This document shows, one piece after another, positions 57,101-60,504 of a stretch of 64,000 nt of DNA. Below the pieces are notes generated by a model. That model searched no databases and was not told the DNA's origin. It saw only the letters and a list, made by a program, of their open reading frames with translations. The translations under genes and the position numbers were made by a program. The stretch covers positions 607,501 through 671,500 of the forward strand of contig JAXDDX010000187.1 of NCBI GenBank assembly GCA_034670405.1. Direction: 5' to 3'. This DNA comes from Hoplostethus atlanticus (lineage: Eukaryota > Chordata > Actinopteri > Trachichthyiformes > Trachichthyidae). Numbering within the stretch: position 1 is the stretch's first letter; each line of letters begins with the position of its first letter.

Positions 57101-57517
57101 TTTCTGGCCATTAAAGCTGCAATATGCAACTTTTTTCCACATTAAAATATACAGGATTCCTCTGTTTACCGGACATTGGCTTTTCAATGATGTTGGTATA
57201 CCTAGTGGCTAGTGGTCGCAGTTTTGCGATATTGCTTCAGCTTACGTGTCTCGTGGTGGTTCGCTGCGTGACCGGGCGTCGGTGCTGGGTGCGGTCCCCG
57301 GTGCGCCGGGCCGGTTGGGGTCGTGGATTGCAGTGGTGGAACCTAGGGGTGCCTGAGACCGGGACCGGAGCTTCTTGTCGCCGGGCGTCTGGCACACCGA
57401 CGGTTCGCTGATGGCTGAACCGATACCAGCGTTTTTCCCGCCCGGACCCGAGAACCACTCGCCTGGCTTGGTCAGGATCTCCTGCTGCTTCCGGCAGTTA
57501 TTACACACCCAGATAAC
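17634..57517 (-). CDS. rims1: rims1: regulating synaptic membrane exocytosis protein 1 (RIM1), all but the 5' exons
   Basis: RIM1 is the central scaffold of the presynaptic active zone. It binds Rab3 vesicles and Munc13 through its N-terminus, calcium-channel and ELKS tails through its PDZ domain, RIM-binding protein through proline motifs, and PIP2/liprin through its C2 domains. On the minus strand I place 29 exons, joined by GT-AG introns whose phases agree at all but one junction: zinc-finger end, linker, PDZ, C2A, a long spliced Ser/Arg linker, C2B and C-terminus, about 1,350 residues. RIM1-specific motifs (LRFTDE, RSASTNC, RSRSVSPHR, RQLPQVP) set it apart from RIM2. RIM3 and RIM4 have only C2B. 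The start codon and first exons are outside the window. Whether it is the 1a or 1b teleost paralogue cannot be told. Confidence 0.93.
18170..18300. repeat. Fragment of the GATATT(C/G)GC repeat family
   Basis: TTGGGCTGATATTGGCCTT, then ATATCAGATATCGGATGTCG and CCACCTCTGGTATGAGGG match parts of the copies at 9040-9290 and 36765-36990. It lies in the last rims1 intron. Confidence 0.45.
18332..18391. repeat. (TTTAA)n microsatellite
   Basis: About ten TTTAA/AATTT pentamers occur in the last intron. Confidence 0.85.
18440..18612. repeat. Dispersed repeat (CTAAATGCTGTTTCAGAGG family)
   Basis: GGTCTAAATGCTGTTTCAGA and GAATAAAATTCTGTG recur at about 53655-53790 in the same order. This is a degenerate interspersed element. 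Confidence 0.5.
18692..18831 (-). CDS. rims1: rims1 exon: C2B core with polybasic strand
   Basis: It encodes PYVKVYLLDNGACKAKKKTK, then IARKTLEPLYQQ and FEESPQGKVLQ. The KAKKKTKIARK stretch is the polybasic face used for PIP2 binding. The Ca2+-coordinating aspartates of synaptotagmin C2 domains are absent, as in all RIMs. The exon begins by completing an Ala codon and ends in phase 0. A (GU)n tract begins about 10 nt after the donor, and a CU-rich tract of about 300 nt lies before the acceptor. Confidence 0.95.
18832..19236 (-). other. rims1: rims1 intron made almost entirely of CU-rich and CA-repeat sequence
   Basis: In transcript sense the donor leads into about 63 nt of (CA)n. A short unique segment follows, then about 300 nt of nearly pure pyrimidine (18836-19130) up to the acceptor. 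Such tracts are binding sites for hnRNP L and PTB-type proteins. Confidence 0.7.
19171..19233. repeat. (TG)n microsatellite next to an exon donor
   Basis: About 31 TG units, read as CA in the rims1 transcript, start 4 nt after the donor of exon 19237-19338. Confidence 0.9.
19237..19338 (-). CDS. rims1: rims1 exon: start of C2B domain
   Basis: It encodes DVQIGMMDKKGQLEVEVIRA followed by RGLTPKPGSKSLP, the first beta strands of C2B. Phases fit both neighbours (it completes a Gly codon and leaves one base of an Ala codon). The donor GTAACACACA leads straight into a (CA)n array of about 63 nt in the pre-mRNA sense. Confidence 0.95.
19457..19569 (-). CDS. rims1: rims1 exon: pre-C2B segment
   Basis: It encodes LIFSGMRLGADSQFSDFLDG then LGPAQLVGRQTLATPAM, a segment nearly invariant in RIM1/RIM2 just before C2B. 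The acceptor TGTGTCAG is the end of a (GT)n run. The codon split with the previous exon (AA|T) gives the Asn of SEGNLIF, and the last base joins the next exon to give Gly. Confidence 0.95.
19850..20370. repeat. Teleost DNA-transposon remnant related to 3917-4090
   Basis: ACTCTTAACAAAAAGGATTC, TGCTGTTAGGAACCATAATAG, AGTCAGAGGATTCTTTGAGT and GAAGAACCTTCCATTT mark a longer, more complete member of the family seen at 3917-4090. It has no coding capacity. Confidence 0.5.
20636..20801 (-). CDS. rims1: rims1 exon: Ser-rich linker before C2B
   Basis: It encodes KKSGKAGSSSIQRSVETGMA, then MNRQASRESTDGSMNSYSSE. The motifs IQRSxETG and RQxSRESTDGSxNSYSSEG are RIM hallmarks. The exon starts by completing Glu (G|AG) and ends with AA of an Asn codon. 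The donor is GTATGT. Position 20830-20900 is ordinary intron. Confidence 0.94.
21500..21540. repeat. Perfect 19-bp inverted repeat (hairpin)
   Basis: GCTTTTGTTAAGGGAGTGA is followed by TTT and its exact reverse complement. It lies in the intron between exons 22663-22877 and 20636-20801. Confidence 0.9.
22663..22877 (-). CDS. rims1: rims1 exon: KSTSVSGE / KKRRSSLS linker segment
   Basis: It encodes HMMKSTSVSGEIYGMDHADG, SQSDTALGSLGGG, KKRRSSLSQRVVAILPSRRS and STSQLSQT. These match the conserved RIM linker with basic Ser clusters that are likely kinase substrates. The donor is GTTGGA, weaker than its neighbours. The acceptor TGCCTACAG follows a (GT)n tract of about 55 nt. Reading upstream past the acceptor gives only Cys-Val repeats, so the longer open frame there is not coding. 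Confidence 0.94.
22900..22956. repeat. (CA)n microsatellite upstream of an exon acceptor
   Basis: About 28 CA units read as GU in the transcript, ending about 20 nt before the acceptor of exon 22663-22877. Confidence 0.9.
23012..23190. repeat. CACTGCAAAAA-type MITE, left end
   Basis: ACACTGCAAAAAATGTCC is followed by paired CAAGTG/CACTTG motifs. The same terminus is seen at 31217 and, as the opposite end, at 36588-36602. This terminus is common on hAT-type MITEs in fish. The right end is not clear here. Confidence 0.45.
23395..23516 (+). repeat. LINE/SINE 3' tail with TTGAATC repeats
   Basis: TGTATGTGACAATTAAACTC is followed by CTTGAATCTTGAATCTTG, a typical 3' end of teleost L2/CR1-like retroposons. 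A reverse-oriented relative lies at about 33630-33740. Confidence 0.55.
24159..24310 (-). CDS. rims1: rims1 exon: SSDSDVSDVSAISRTSSASR segment
   Basis: It encodes DQRRSCENVSHKSSDSDVSD, then VSAISRTSSASRISSTSYMS and QSERPRGRF. This Ser/Asp block is one of the most recognisable parts of the RIM linker. The acceptor is CACAAG in phase 0. The donor GTACACGCACGCACAC passes directly into a CA array. It leaves AG to be completed to Ser by the next exon. Confidence 0.95.
24685..24803 (-). CDS. rims1: rims1 exon: helical EECVRQLQMRV segment
   Basis: It encodes LAAEECVRQLQMRVHSNRAS, AATTSSQQDLERALKNKRE. It corresponds to the EERTRQMKMKVHR region of mammalian RIM1 and is charged and helix-prone. Phase in: completes Ala. 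Phase out: 0. The donor is GTGGGG. The acceptor GTCTGTCTAG follows (GT)n. Confidence 0.9.
24817..24852. repeat. (CA)n microsatellite upstream of an exon acceptor
   Basis: It reads as (GU)n in the transcript, immediately before the GTCTGTCTAG acceptor of exon 24685-24803. Confidence 0.9.
24890..25140 (+). repeat. Dispersed repeat (GTGGGGCTGCAACAGAGAAG family)
   Basis: CTTATCAGCCTAAAATAG, GTGGGGCTGCAACAGAGAAG, TGTCCCACTACTTGAGA and AAAACTTAAGAGCGAAATAC recur in order at about 60550-60690. The two copies define one interspersed family of unknown class. Confidence 0.6.
25385..25445 (+). pseudogene. tRNA-like sequence (Ser/Leu-type A box), degraded
   Basis: GATGGCCGAGTGGTTAGTGAG is a near-perfect class II tRNA D-arm/A-box sequence. 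It is followed by CTGATCCTGTACCCCAACCC, but no intact B box or acceptor stem closes it. It is probably the head of a tRNA-derived SINE or a tRNA pseudogene. Confidence 0.4.
26098..26169 (-). CDS. rims1: rims1 exon with RIM-BP SH3-binding motif RQLPQVP
   Basis: It encodes TSSSARRVRQLPQVPAKSST then VEQ. RQLPQVP is the proline motif by which RIM recruits RIM-binding protein and, through it, calcium channels. The acceptor TCTCTCCTCAG is strong. The exon needs one base from its upstream partner, which does not fit the phase of the nearest confirmed upstream exon (30107-30172), so one exon is unaccounted for between them. Confidence 0.92.
26623..27806. mobile_element. Palindromic non-autonomous DNA transposon with about 340-bp inverted arms
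   Basis: TGGAAGCAAATAAGTGACAT at the left and its reverse complement at the right are flanked by TA. The arms (about 26623-26963 and 27466-27806) are imperfect reverse complements throughout. The centre (about 500 bp) contains a 13-bp hairpin at 27298-27330 and no transposase. TA flanks suggest mobilisation by a Tc1/mariner-type enzyme. It sits in a rims1 linker intron. Confidence 0.75.
28709..28773 (-). CDS. rims1: Possible rims1 linker exon (weak)
   Basis: An acceptor (CAATTACACAG) is followed by a short open stretch running to GT-rich donors (GTGTGA, or GTGAGT two bases further on). Read from one base in, it would bridge the phase gap between 30107-30172 and 26098-26169. Another frame reads WNRAGLPSPSYILPR, faintly like the PSPLLTR segment of mammalian RIM1. 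I cannot choose the frame or confirm use. Confidence 0.25.
29214..29712. mobile_element. MITE with internal 45-bp minisatellite
   Basis: Left arm GGGAGATTGTCCCGTTGGTC (about 29237) and right arm GACCAACGGGACAATCTCCC (about 29676) are perfect inverted partners. Further inward GAGAACATA...ACACCA pairs with TGGTGTCTATGTTCTC. The inside holds about five 45-bp repeats (29340-29575) and one inverted copy. The left boundary has TTAA. The right boundary is eroded. Confidence 0.65.
29990..30023. repeat. (ATGG)n microsatellite
   Basis: About eight ATGG units with one GAATGG interruption, in a rims1 intron. Confidence 0.85.
30107..30172 (-). CDS. rims1: rims1 cassette-type linker exon (RKLSDSG)
   Basis: It encodes QPRTLETPECQTLGRKLSDS G between a strong acceptor (ATTCTCCAG) and donor (GTAAGG). 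It has the phase-2 boundaries of the preceding cassette exons and aligns loosely with the QTRKGTASDAER part of mammalian RIM1. Sequence similarity alone is weak. Splice sites and phase make it likely. Confidence 0.6.
30424..30483. repeat. (TG)n microsatellite
   Basis: TG units are interrupted once by ATGTGG. A second, CA-oriented array with CGCGCG lies at about 30597-30640, so the two face each other and could pair. Confidence 0.9.
31213..31488. mobile_element. CACTGCAAAAA-type MITE
   Basis: Termini GCTACACTGCAAAAAG and CTTTTAGCAGTGTAGC are inverted repeats with one mismatch, 276 bp apart. The interior is AT-rich with no coding sequence. The terminus is typical of hAT-type MITEs in fish. Confidence 0.65.
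31847..32338. mobile_element. TTAA-flanked MITE (AGGACTAC termini)
   Basis: TTAA-AGGACTACTCCAAC at the left and GTCGGTGTAGTCCT-TTAA at the right are inverted and bounded by TTAA, the target site of piggyBac-type transposases. The interior carries single TGCTAACACTTTAGCATA and GCTAACATACCGTATGCTAA motifs, the unexpanded form of the 45-bp repeat at other loci. Confidence 0.65.
32425..32508 (-). CDS. rims1: rims1 linker exon (RRRPASPRILIQHASPE)
   Basis: It encodes KPLSHSLPRRRPASPRILIQ HASPEDD, clearly matching the RRRPPSPRIQIQHASPEND segment of mammalian RIM1. The acceptor is ATGTATAG and the donor GTACCC. It begins by completing Arg and ends with AG, so it can be skipped without a frameshift. 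Confidence 0.9.
33630..33745 (-). repeat. LINE/SINE 3' tail, reverse orientation
   Basis: TTTCAAGATTCAAGAACTTTA is the reverse complement of the AAAGTTCTTGAATCTTG tail seen, in variant form, at 23395-23516. Confidence 0.45.
35126..35215 (-). CDS. rims1: rims1 linker exon (RSASTNC)
   Basis: It encodes GLQPSLDRVRSASTNCVTPD then NHAPSPESE. ELQPxLDRARSASTNC is specific to RIM1/RIM2 linkers. The acceptor is GCCTCTAG and the donor GTACCA. Both intron phases are 2, like its neighbours. Confidence 0.93.
35620..35736 (-). CDS. rims1: rims1 linker exon (VLRFTDE)
   Basis: It encodes STLPACRKTSSVAGASVITA, TRCSVTHRVLRFTDEVTV. SSILPAH...KTKSV and VLRFTDE in human RIM1 align with both ends of this exon, which is strong evidence for RIM1 rather than RIM2. 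The acceptor TTGCGACTAG has a poor pyrimidine tract, which fits optional inclusion. Donor: GTAAGA. Confidence 0.88.
36193..36252 (-). CDS. rims1: rims1 60-nt cassette exon (LPPKMPLL)
   Basis: It encodes TTLPPKMPLLFNGISKHVY, matching the KTLPPKMPLL segment found only in long RIM1 splice forms. The acceptor AAGCACAG is weak and the donor GTAAGT is perfect. Inclusion or skipping adds or removes 20 residues in frame. Confidence 0.87.
36560..36602. repeat. CACTGCAAAAA-type MITE, right end
   Basis: AAACTTCATTTTTTGCAGTGTAA is the inverted form of the terminus at 31213 and 23012. The left end was not resolved. Confidence 0.4.
36765..36995 (-). repeat. Dispersed repeat, GATATT family, reverse copy
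   Basis: TCAGACTGATATACTGG, GGCCGATATTGGC and GTAGAATTGATCAATACTACAC are the reverse complement of the copies at 9040 and 42370. Confidence 0.6.
38127..38182. repeat. (CA)n microsatellite
   Basis: CACGCGCACGCG leads into about 24 CA units in a rims1 intron. Confidence 0.9.
38541..38600 (-). CDS. rims1: rims1 60-nt cassette exon (GKSAECLHT)
   Basis: It encodes EVIMIHQSMRGKSAECLHT, corresponding to the SELLMLPRAKRGRSAECLHT segment of mammalian RIM1. The acceptor is GTAACCACAG and the donor GTAAAC. Phase 2 on both sides. The basic RxKS motif is kept. Confidence 0.9.
38714..38790. repeat. (CA)n microsatellite
   Basis: About 37 CA units with one AAAC interruption. It lies about 110 nt upstream, in transcript sense, of the acceptor of exon 38541-38600, read as (GU)n. 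Confidence 0.9.
39279..39329. repeat. (CA)n microsatellite that includes an exon donor
   Basis: About 25 CA units on the plus strand. Read as (GU)n in the transcript, the first GT is the donor of exon 39330-39434. Confidence 0.9.
39330..39434 (-). CDS. rims1: rims1 linker exon (RRSRSPTRYYD)
   Basis: It encodes SLDDEIPHSRRSRSPTRYYD, PARGRHQEEEYLDD. SLDEIxxxRRSRSPTRxxD is a RIM signature. The acceptor TCTGTCAG follows a pyrimidine-rich stretch of about 270 nt. The donor is GTGTGTGTG, the first unit of a (GT)n array of about 50 nt, so the splice site is part of a microsatellite. Confidence 0.94.
40363..40528 (-). CDS. rims1: rims1 linker exon (RSRSVSPHR, RLPNVP)
   Basis: It encodes ADGHGRERQREPLSTLEVPE, QQRTPTHHLRSRSVSPHREE, QGRTRSRLPNVPAQ. 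VPEQQRTxxHxxRSRSVSPHR and RSRLPNVPxQR are RIM1/RIM2 signatures. RLPNVP resembles the RIM-BP SH3 motif downstream. The acceptor is a CAGCAG tandem: starting at 40528 or 40525 changes the protein by one Ala. Donor: GTGAGG. Confidence 0.95.
40668..40764. repeat. 15-bp inverted repeat
   Basis: AGCCATTGTAGAAGT at 40668-40682 is exactly repeated in reverse complement at 40750-40764, with another partial copy (CTCTACAATGGCAC) near 40797. Probably a small MITE remnant. Confidence 0.6.
41615..41892. repeat. 45-bp minisatellite, about six copies
   Basis: Units of the form GCTAAAGTGTTAGCATGGAG CCTACTATCACTCAACATA are repeated head to tail. It is in reverse orientation to the arrays at 29340 and 61667. 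GGGAGATTGTCCAGTTGGTC at about 41189 is the left arm of the host MITE; the right arm is not seen. Repeating 14-15 residue frames here are not genes. Confidence 0.8.
42367..42640 (+). repeat. Dispersed repeat, GATATT family
   Basis: GGGTTCGACCGATCAGGGTT, GAAGCCGATATATTTTGG, CCAGTGTAGTATTGATCAA and CATATCAGAGGTGGACGACA follow the same order as at 9040-9290. It begins soon after AATACTAGGGT-type sequence and has no open frame of note. Confidence 0.6.
43722..43778 (-). CDS. rims1: rims1 57-nt acidic cassette exon after C2A
   Basis: It encodes SQRVTEPEFDEVTAVVSK. With the preceding exon it reads KKLQRSQRVTEPEFDEV, matching KKLQRSQRISDSDISDYEV of mammalian RIM1. The acceptor is ATTGTGTAG and the donor GTGGGT. 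Phase 1 on both sides, so it can be skipped cleanly (44089 to 40528 also joins in frame). Short, weakly flanked and acidic: likely alternatively spliced. Confidence 0.8.
44089..44242 (-). CDS. rims1: rims1 exon: C2A C-terminal end
   Basis: It encodes ILIELETALLDDQPHWYPLQ THDVSSIPLPRPSPYLPRR, then HPDTPSKKLQ. It completes C2A and enters the Pro-rich start of the linker. The acceptor is GTTAACAG, phase 0. The donor GTAAGTCTGTGTGTG runs into a (GT)n tract. HWYPLQTHD replaces the usual HWYKLQTHD. Confidence 0.95.
44707..44878 (-). CDS. rims1: rims1 exon: C2A core
   Basis: It encodes DKSKRRTKTIKRTGEPKWNQ, TFVYTHVHRRDFRNHMLELT, VWDQPRLPEEDSTFMGE. It matches C2A of RIM1. The Asp pattern needed for Ca2+ binding is absent, as expected. 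KRTGEPKW replaces the usual KKLLEPKW or KKTLEPKW. The acceptor CACTCACAG follows a (GT)n array; donor GTACCA. Confidence 0.95.
44888..44938. repeat. (CA)n microsatellite upstream of C2A exon
   Basis: It reads as (GU)n in the transcript, ending about 10 nt before the acceptor of exon 44707-44878. Confidence 0.9.
45049..45179 (-). CDS. rims1: rims1 exon: start of C2A
   Basis: It encodes VKLWYDKVGHQLIVNVLQAV, ELPLRPDGRPRNPYIKMYFL, PDR. KLWYDKVGHQLIV and DGRPRNPY are diagnostic RIM C2A sequences, and VNVLQA is typical of RIM1. The acceptor is CCCATCCAG, phase 0. The donor is GTAGGC, leaving AG for the Ser of SDKSK. Confidence 0.96.
45191..45328. repeat. Two (CA)n microsatellites filling a rims1 intron
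   Basis: CA arrays at about 45191-45250 and 45298-45328 make up most of the 149-nt intron between exons 45329-45441 and 45049-45179. In the transcript they are (GU)n, beginning at the donor itself. Confidence 0.9.
45329..45441 (-). CDS. rims1: rims1 exon between PDZ and C2A (SSFESQKMERPSISV)
   Basis: It encodes SSFESQKMERPSISVLSPSS, PGMLRDAPQLMPGQLS. It matches the conserved PDZ-C2A connector of RIM1. The acceptor is a CAGCAG tandem (exon start 45441 or 45444), giving LESSSSSF or LESTGSSSF. The donor is GTGTGT at the edge of a (GT)n array of about 30 nt. Confidence 0.95.
45714..45798. repeat. (TG)n microsatellite
   Basis: About 42 TG units with one TATG interruption, in a rims1 intron. Read as (CA)n in the transcript. 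Confidence 0.9.
46320..46366 (-). CDS. rims1: rims1 47-nt exon (DIPRIPDTSHPPLES)
   Basis: It encodes DIPRIPDTSHPPLES, identical in pattern to the segment after the PDZ domain of RIM1. The acceptor is TTTTCCAG. The donor GTAGGT gives the conserved Ser-rich join; using the GTATCC four bases later would break the frame. Phase 2 in, phase 1 out. Confidence 0.92.
46624..46801. mobile_element. Short MITE with CAGTGTTTCCCA termini
   Basis: CAGTGTTTCCCAGACTTTTT at the left and GTGGGAAACACTG at the right are inverted repeats 178 bp apart, with GGCGGCCCCAACAC inside. A related fragment, GGTTCCCAAACTTTTTTT, is at about 8463. This is a frequent fish repeat type. Confidence 0.6.
48986..49525. mobile_element. 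MITE with TGTTTTAAGGCGAG termini
   Basis: TGTTTTAAGGCGAGACGCCAC at the left pairs with GTGGTGCCTCGCCTTAAAACA at the right, about 540 bp apart. The AT-rich interior has no transposase frame. It lies in the intron before exon 49653-49776. Confidence 0.6.
49653..49776 (-). CDS. rims1: rims1 exon: PDZ C-terminal half
   Basis: It encodes DEVLQWNGKLLPGATMKEVY, NIILESQSEPQVELVVSRPI. This is the second half of the RIM PDZ domain, including the helix EVYNIILES and the last strand. The acceptor is CTGATTTCAG and the donor GTAAGT. Phases fit both neighbours (G|GG before, GG|T after). Confidence 0.96.
50240..50339 (-). CDS. rims1: rims1 exon: PDZ central part
   Basis: It encodes VVGGRVTESGRLGAFITKVK KGSLADVVGHLRA. 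GRLGAFITKVKKGSLADVVGHLR is the core of the RIM PDZ that binds C-terminal tails of ELKS and voltage-gated Ca2+ channels. The acceptor is CCCTAACAG and the donor GTAGGC. Confidence 0.96.
50490..50645. repeat. Interspersed repeat (TAGTTCACATTTTCAGGCGT... GGGTGTGAACGCACCC)
   Basis: TCACATTTTCAGGCG at one side and GGGTGTGAACGCACCC at the other resemble the 'ttcacac' teleost repeats seen near 58110. Boundaries are approximate. Confidence 0.35.
50735..50900 (+). repeat. Dispersed repeat, GATATT family, partial
   Basis: GTGTGGAATCTGATTATAATG, GACAACCAGTGCAGTATTGC and AATAAATATGTAATCAATCA match the central part of the family. Confidence 0.5.
50982..51095 (-). CDS. rims1: rims1 exon: PDZ N-terminal part
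   Basis: It encodes HPVTWQPSKEGDHLIGRITL, SKRSAAMPKEAGALLGLK. WQPSKEGDxLIGRxxLxKR and GALLGLKVVGG (carboxylate-binding loop, finished by the next exon) are diagnostic. Phase 0 on both sides. Acceptor TTGAATGCAG, donor GTCAGA. Confidence 0.96.
51536..51576 (-). CDS. rims1: rims1 41-nt exon before PDZ (DWECYPHDPTVW)
   Basis: It encodes DWECYPHDPTVWH, matching DWEYYSQHDPVVW upstream of the RIM1 PDZ domain. The acceptor is CTCTTCTAG and the donor GTAAGT. It completes Gly from the previous exon and ends in phase 0. Being 41 nt and asymmetric in phase, it cannot be skipped alone without a frameshift. Confidence 0.9.
52700..52920. repeat. Interspersed repeat (TGTCCTCAC...GTTAGG...GGAAGGTCCTCG)
   Basis: GGTATGTCCTCACAAGGCTT, a run of GGTTAGG/TTAGGTT variants and GAATGGAAGGTCCTCGCTAA make up a widespread vertebrate repeat type. 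The TTAGG-like words are degenerate and not a telomere. Confidence 0.5.
53650..53835. repeat. Dispersed repeat (CTAAATGCTGTTTCAGAGG family)
   Basis: GTCTAAATGCTGTTTCAGAG, CTTTTCCACCCTGATAGGAA and TATTGGCATCAGCC parallel the copy at 18440-18612. Confidence 0.5.
55445..56145 (-). CDS. rims1: rims1 large exon: linker between zinc finger and PDZ
   Basis: It encodes 233 whole codons: a Gly run from a (GGA)n tract, RRESRRLTKGRSLEHD, a Gly/Pro-rich stretch, then MRRTKREKAESMLRNDSLSS, DQSESLRPPPPRPYKSKRG, KRQTSVSSSEEE and TPEYSSCEDAEIESVSER. The TKREKxExMLRNDSLSSDQSES and RPPPPxPxKSK motifs are RIM-specific. KRQTS aligns with the RQIS region of mammalian RIM1, a candidate basophilic kinase site. The middle is shorter and more Gly/Pro-rich than mammalian RIM1. 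Acceptor TTCCACCAG, donor GTGAGA. The open frame past 55445 is intron. Confidence 0.93.
57246..57517 (-). CDS. rims1: rims1 exon: end of Rab-binding zinc finger
   Basis: It encodes VIWVCNNCRKQQEILTKPGE, WFSGPGGKNAGIGSAISEPS and then a variable linker ending SEPPRD. VCNNC is the last CxxC pair of the FYVE-like finger that binds Munc13, and the residues after it form the second Rab3 contact. Here the usual SGAWF reads PGEWF. The acceptor is CTTTCCAG, phase 0; donor GTAAGC. The remaining fingers and Rab-binding helix are in exons beyond the window. Confidence 0.94.
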
Positions 57518-58106
57518 CTGGAAAGACAGAGCTATGGGTAATTATTGATGTCAGGGTGTTATACAGAAAAAGCAGTTTATTTAAAGAGCTGTCATAAAGT
57601 TACTGTACAATCAGATCACAGCAGAACAAGCACAAATAAATTCCCTTAGTTTACAGAGTAATAATAAATAACAACTTTAGCACTTTTTGTGAAGTTGACA
57701 TTACCATCACAATAATGTGTCCGGCAGGAAGGAAAGCTGACTCCAGGTCCACTGTTCTCAACTGCAGCCAATGAAAAGTACCTTGGCCGACTATTCTGTG
57801 GACCAATTTGAAATTGGTTCAAACGCTGTGGCCATCAAACAGGAAATGGAACAATGCACTTCCTGAACAACCACAGTGCTGCCAACGAGTCATCCAGAAA
57901 GAGGTTTTTATGGATGCTTTTTAAGATCAACGTCATGGCAGATATACCAGGAAGCAGCTTGGCGTGCACCGTGGGCTGCTTTTGGCTCCAACAGAGGCAC
58001 AGAAAGCCAACTGGATAATGAAAGGATATTCAACTCGCTGCCATAAAAAGTTTTCCTATCTCCCTCTTTCTTTTGTCCAAACACACATATGCGCTCCAAC
58101 TACACC

Positions 58107-58445
58107 TAGGCTACGTTCACACTGCAGCTGAAAGTGGCCAAATTCAGATTTTGTTTTCCTCTTCATGTGACACAGATTTCCAAAAAGCTGCTAAAAAAAA
58201 AAAAGCTTCCGATCTGGACGCGTGGGCTACGTTCACACCGCAAGCCTTCGTGCTGAATTCCAACTCGCTGCTCACATCTGATTTTTTTGGATGTCTTTTC
58301 ATATCTGTTCTATGATGTCTGGTTCGAGGTGAAGTGACTGAAAAGACACGCTTGCACAGAGTAAGAATAACAAAATGCATCCAAATAGACTTGGTTAGCT
58401 GGGAAGGCGCCTCACTTCAGTCAAAACTTGAAATGTGAACATAGC
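58107..58445. repeat. Teleost 'TACGTTCACACTGCA' repeat
   Basis: GGCTACGTTCACACTGCAGC at 58110 and GGGCTACGTTCACACCGCAAG at 58226, then AAATGTGAACATAGCC at about 58431 in inverse form. This is a well-known kind of fish MITE. The duplicated left end suggests a nested or tandem copy. Confidence 0.55.
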
Positions 58446-58878
58446 CATAGTCATAGCCGAGTATTGACATCAGAGACCCAATGAGAGAGAAGAAGGAAGG
58501 AGGGAGGGAAAAAAAAAAGAGAGAGGACGGAGGAGGAGAGCGAGGGAAGGTGAGAGTCGGTCCCTCTCCTCGAGGGTTCTCATTACTCCTGAACACTCCC
58601 CAGTGACTCTTTAAAGAGAGCTAAAATAAAACACTCTGGCATCGGCCCCCCGTCTCTTCCTCTTACCCTTCCTCTCTTGCTCGCCATCTCTTCCTCCCTC
58701 CCTCCCCCTCTCTCTCCCTCTCTCACCTTCTTTCCCCCTATTTCTCCCTCCTCCAGATTGCTTTTGATTAAAGCTACAAAAGCCGAGGAGAAAACAGCTT
58801 CACACCGACGCAGCTATATTTATCCCGCCAAACACCCCGGCACCATCAGGGAGAGAGGGAAAACGTGTGCTCAAACAC

Positions 58879-58883
<5 letters not shown>

Positions 58884-58914
<31 letters not shown>
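58884..58914. repeat. (CA)n microsatellite
   Basis: About 15 CA units in the 5' rims1 intron. Confidence 0.9.
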
Positions 58915-58916
<2 letters not shown>

Positions 58917-60504
58917 GAAGAAGGCAAAACACTCCCTCGTGTGGGACATTATAGCTTTGGTGAAAACATCCACCAATCCGTGTTTCTCTGCAGCCAGACA
59001 AAGATGTGGACAGGTGCCAGACCAACACTGCAGTGCTGGCCTAGTTATCCATACATTACCAGGCAATGATAACTAGTTGCCATATTGCCACACATGAATT
59101 TCAATGTGGTTGTGGCACCTTTTTTTTTTTTAATAAACACTAGTATTGTTCGGTGTACTGCAAGTACATGCCGTGCACAAAAAGTGACCCAACATGGAAA
59201 AACAGGTACATTTTGGGAAATAGTTTTATTCCATACGATGATATTTGCAGCCAGAGCTTTAAAATGTTATGCTACATGATAGGAGTCAATAATTTTTAAA
59301 TTATTTATTTTTGAATGAAAAAAGTGTAGCCAAACTTATTCTGATGTCAAATTCCTTTCCTCTAAAGTGAAATGAGCCTAGGTTCATAGCGTATAGATGT
59401 GATTTCCACACTGGTAGTAACATTGTTTTATTATTAGTAAAGAAAAGTTTAATCCCAATACAAATCTGAATGGTAATGTTTTTTTACGTATGGTACTGCT
59501 AAAAGTAATAGCGCCTCTGGAAAAATGCTAACCAGATAAAGCTAACCACACTAAATGGAAATTTGCTCAACATTTTTTCATATTTCAGCTCAAGCACTAA
59601 GTCTATGAGACCTTCATCAGAGGTGGTATGCTCTCATGAAAGTGTCATAAACCGAGAGCTGGCCTTAAAATATGAAAATTGCACTGATCTCCATGTGCAG
59701 AAGGCATCTCTTCATTCTTCAGCCCCTTAGCCATGTCTACCCAGGTGAGCGGTACAGTTGATAACCTACATAATGCATGGTATGTTGTAAAAACAAAAAT
59801 GCCCTTCCCACTGAGTTAAAACATAAGAAGTAGTGTATTCCCCTATATTCATTCAGCAGGGGTTTTCCTCCACAGCAAGGAAATTACCACTGCTAGAGAA
59901 ATTTTGGAGGAACACATTTCCTCAGAAAGACCATCGGGTACAGAACAAATATTTAGTGTTTTTACCAAAATAGTGACGTCAAAAAAAGATGAGCTTTAGC
60001 ATCGCAAGCTGTGCTATAACGAAAACTGGGACCAAAATAAACATTCTGAAGCCAAACTCCATCAGTCAGTTGTTTCCTGAATCAATATGGCAAATTTCAA
60101 ATAATCTCACAAGCTGGTACGTAGAGTAAGCCCACTTACCAGGGCATGCTCCACTGATGAAATGAAGTGGGTACCTTTCTAATTTTTGGATGGTACAATA
60201 TGCTTGCTATTAATGTGTAACACTTCACCATCAGCGGCATGAGTTAGGCCTATGTGCTAATGTGCAAAAAAATCCCAAAATACTATGTAGTAGTAGTAGT
60301 GTATTTGATTACATTAGAAAGTCTGTTACTGTGATGCTGTTTGACTCTTCCTTGCAATATGTTCCTATAGTCTCTGTCTCAGTGAAGGTATATTCAACTG
60401 AAAACGCATAGATGTTTTTTCATGCAGGCTACATGTGCCTGGTCATTGCCACAATGGAAAAGTGTCACAGCCACATATGTGCCCATAACAACGTGTGTGA
60501 GAGC

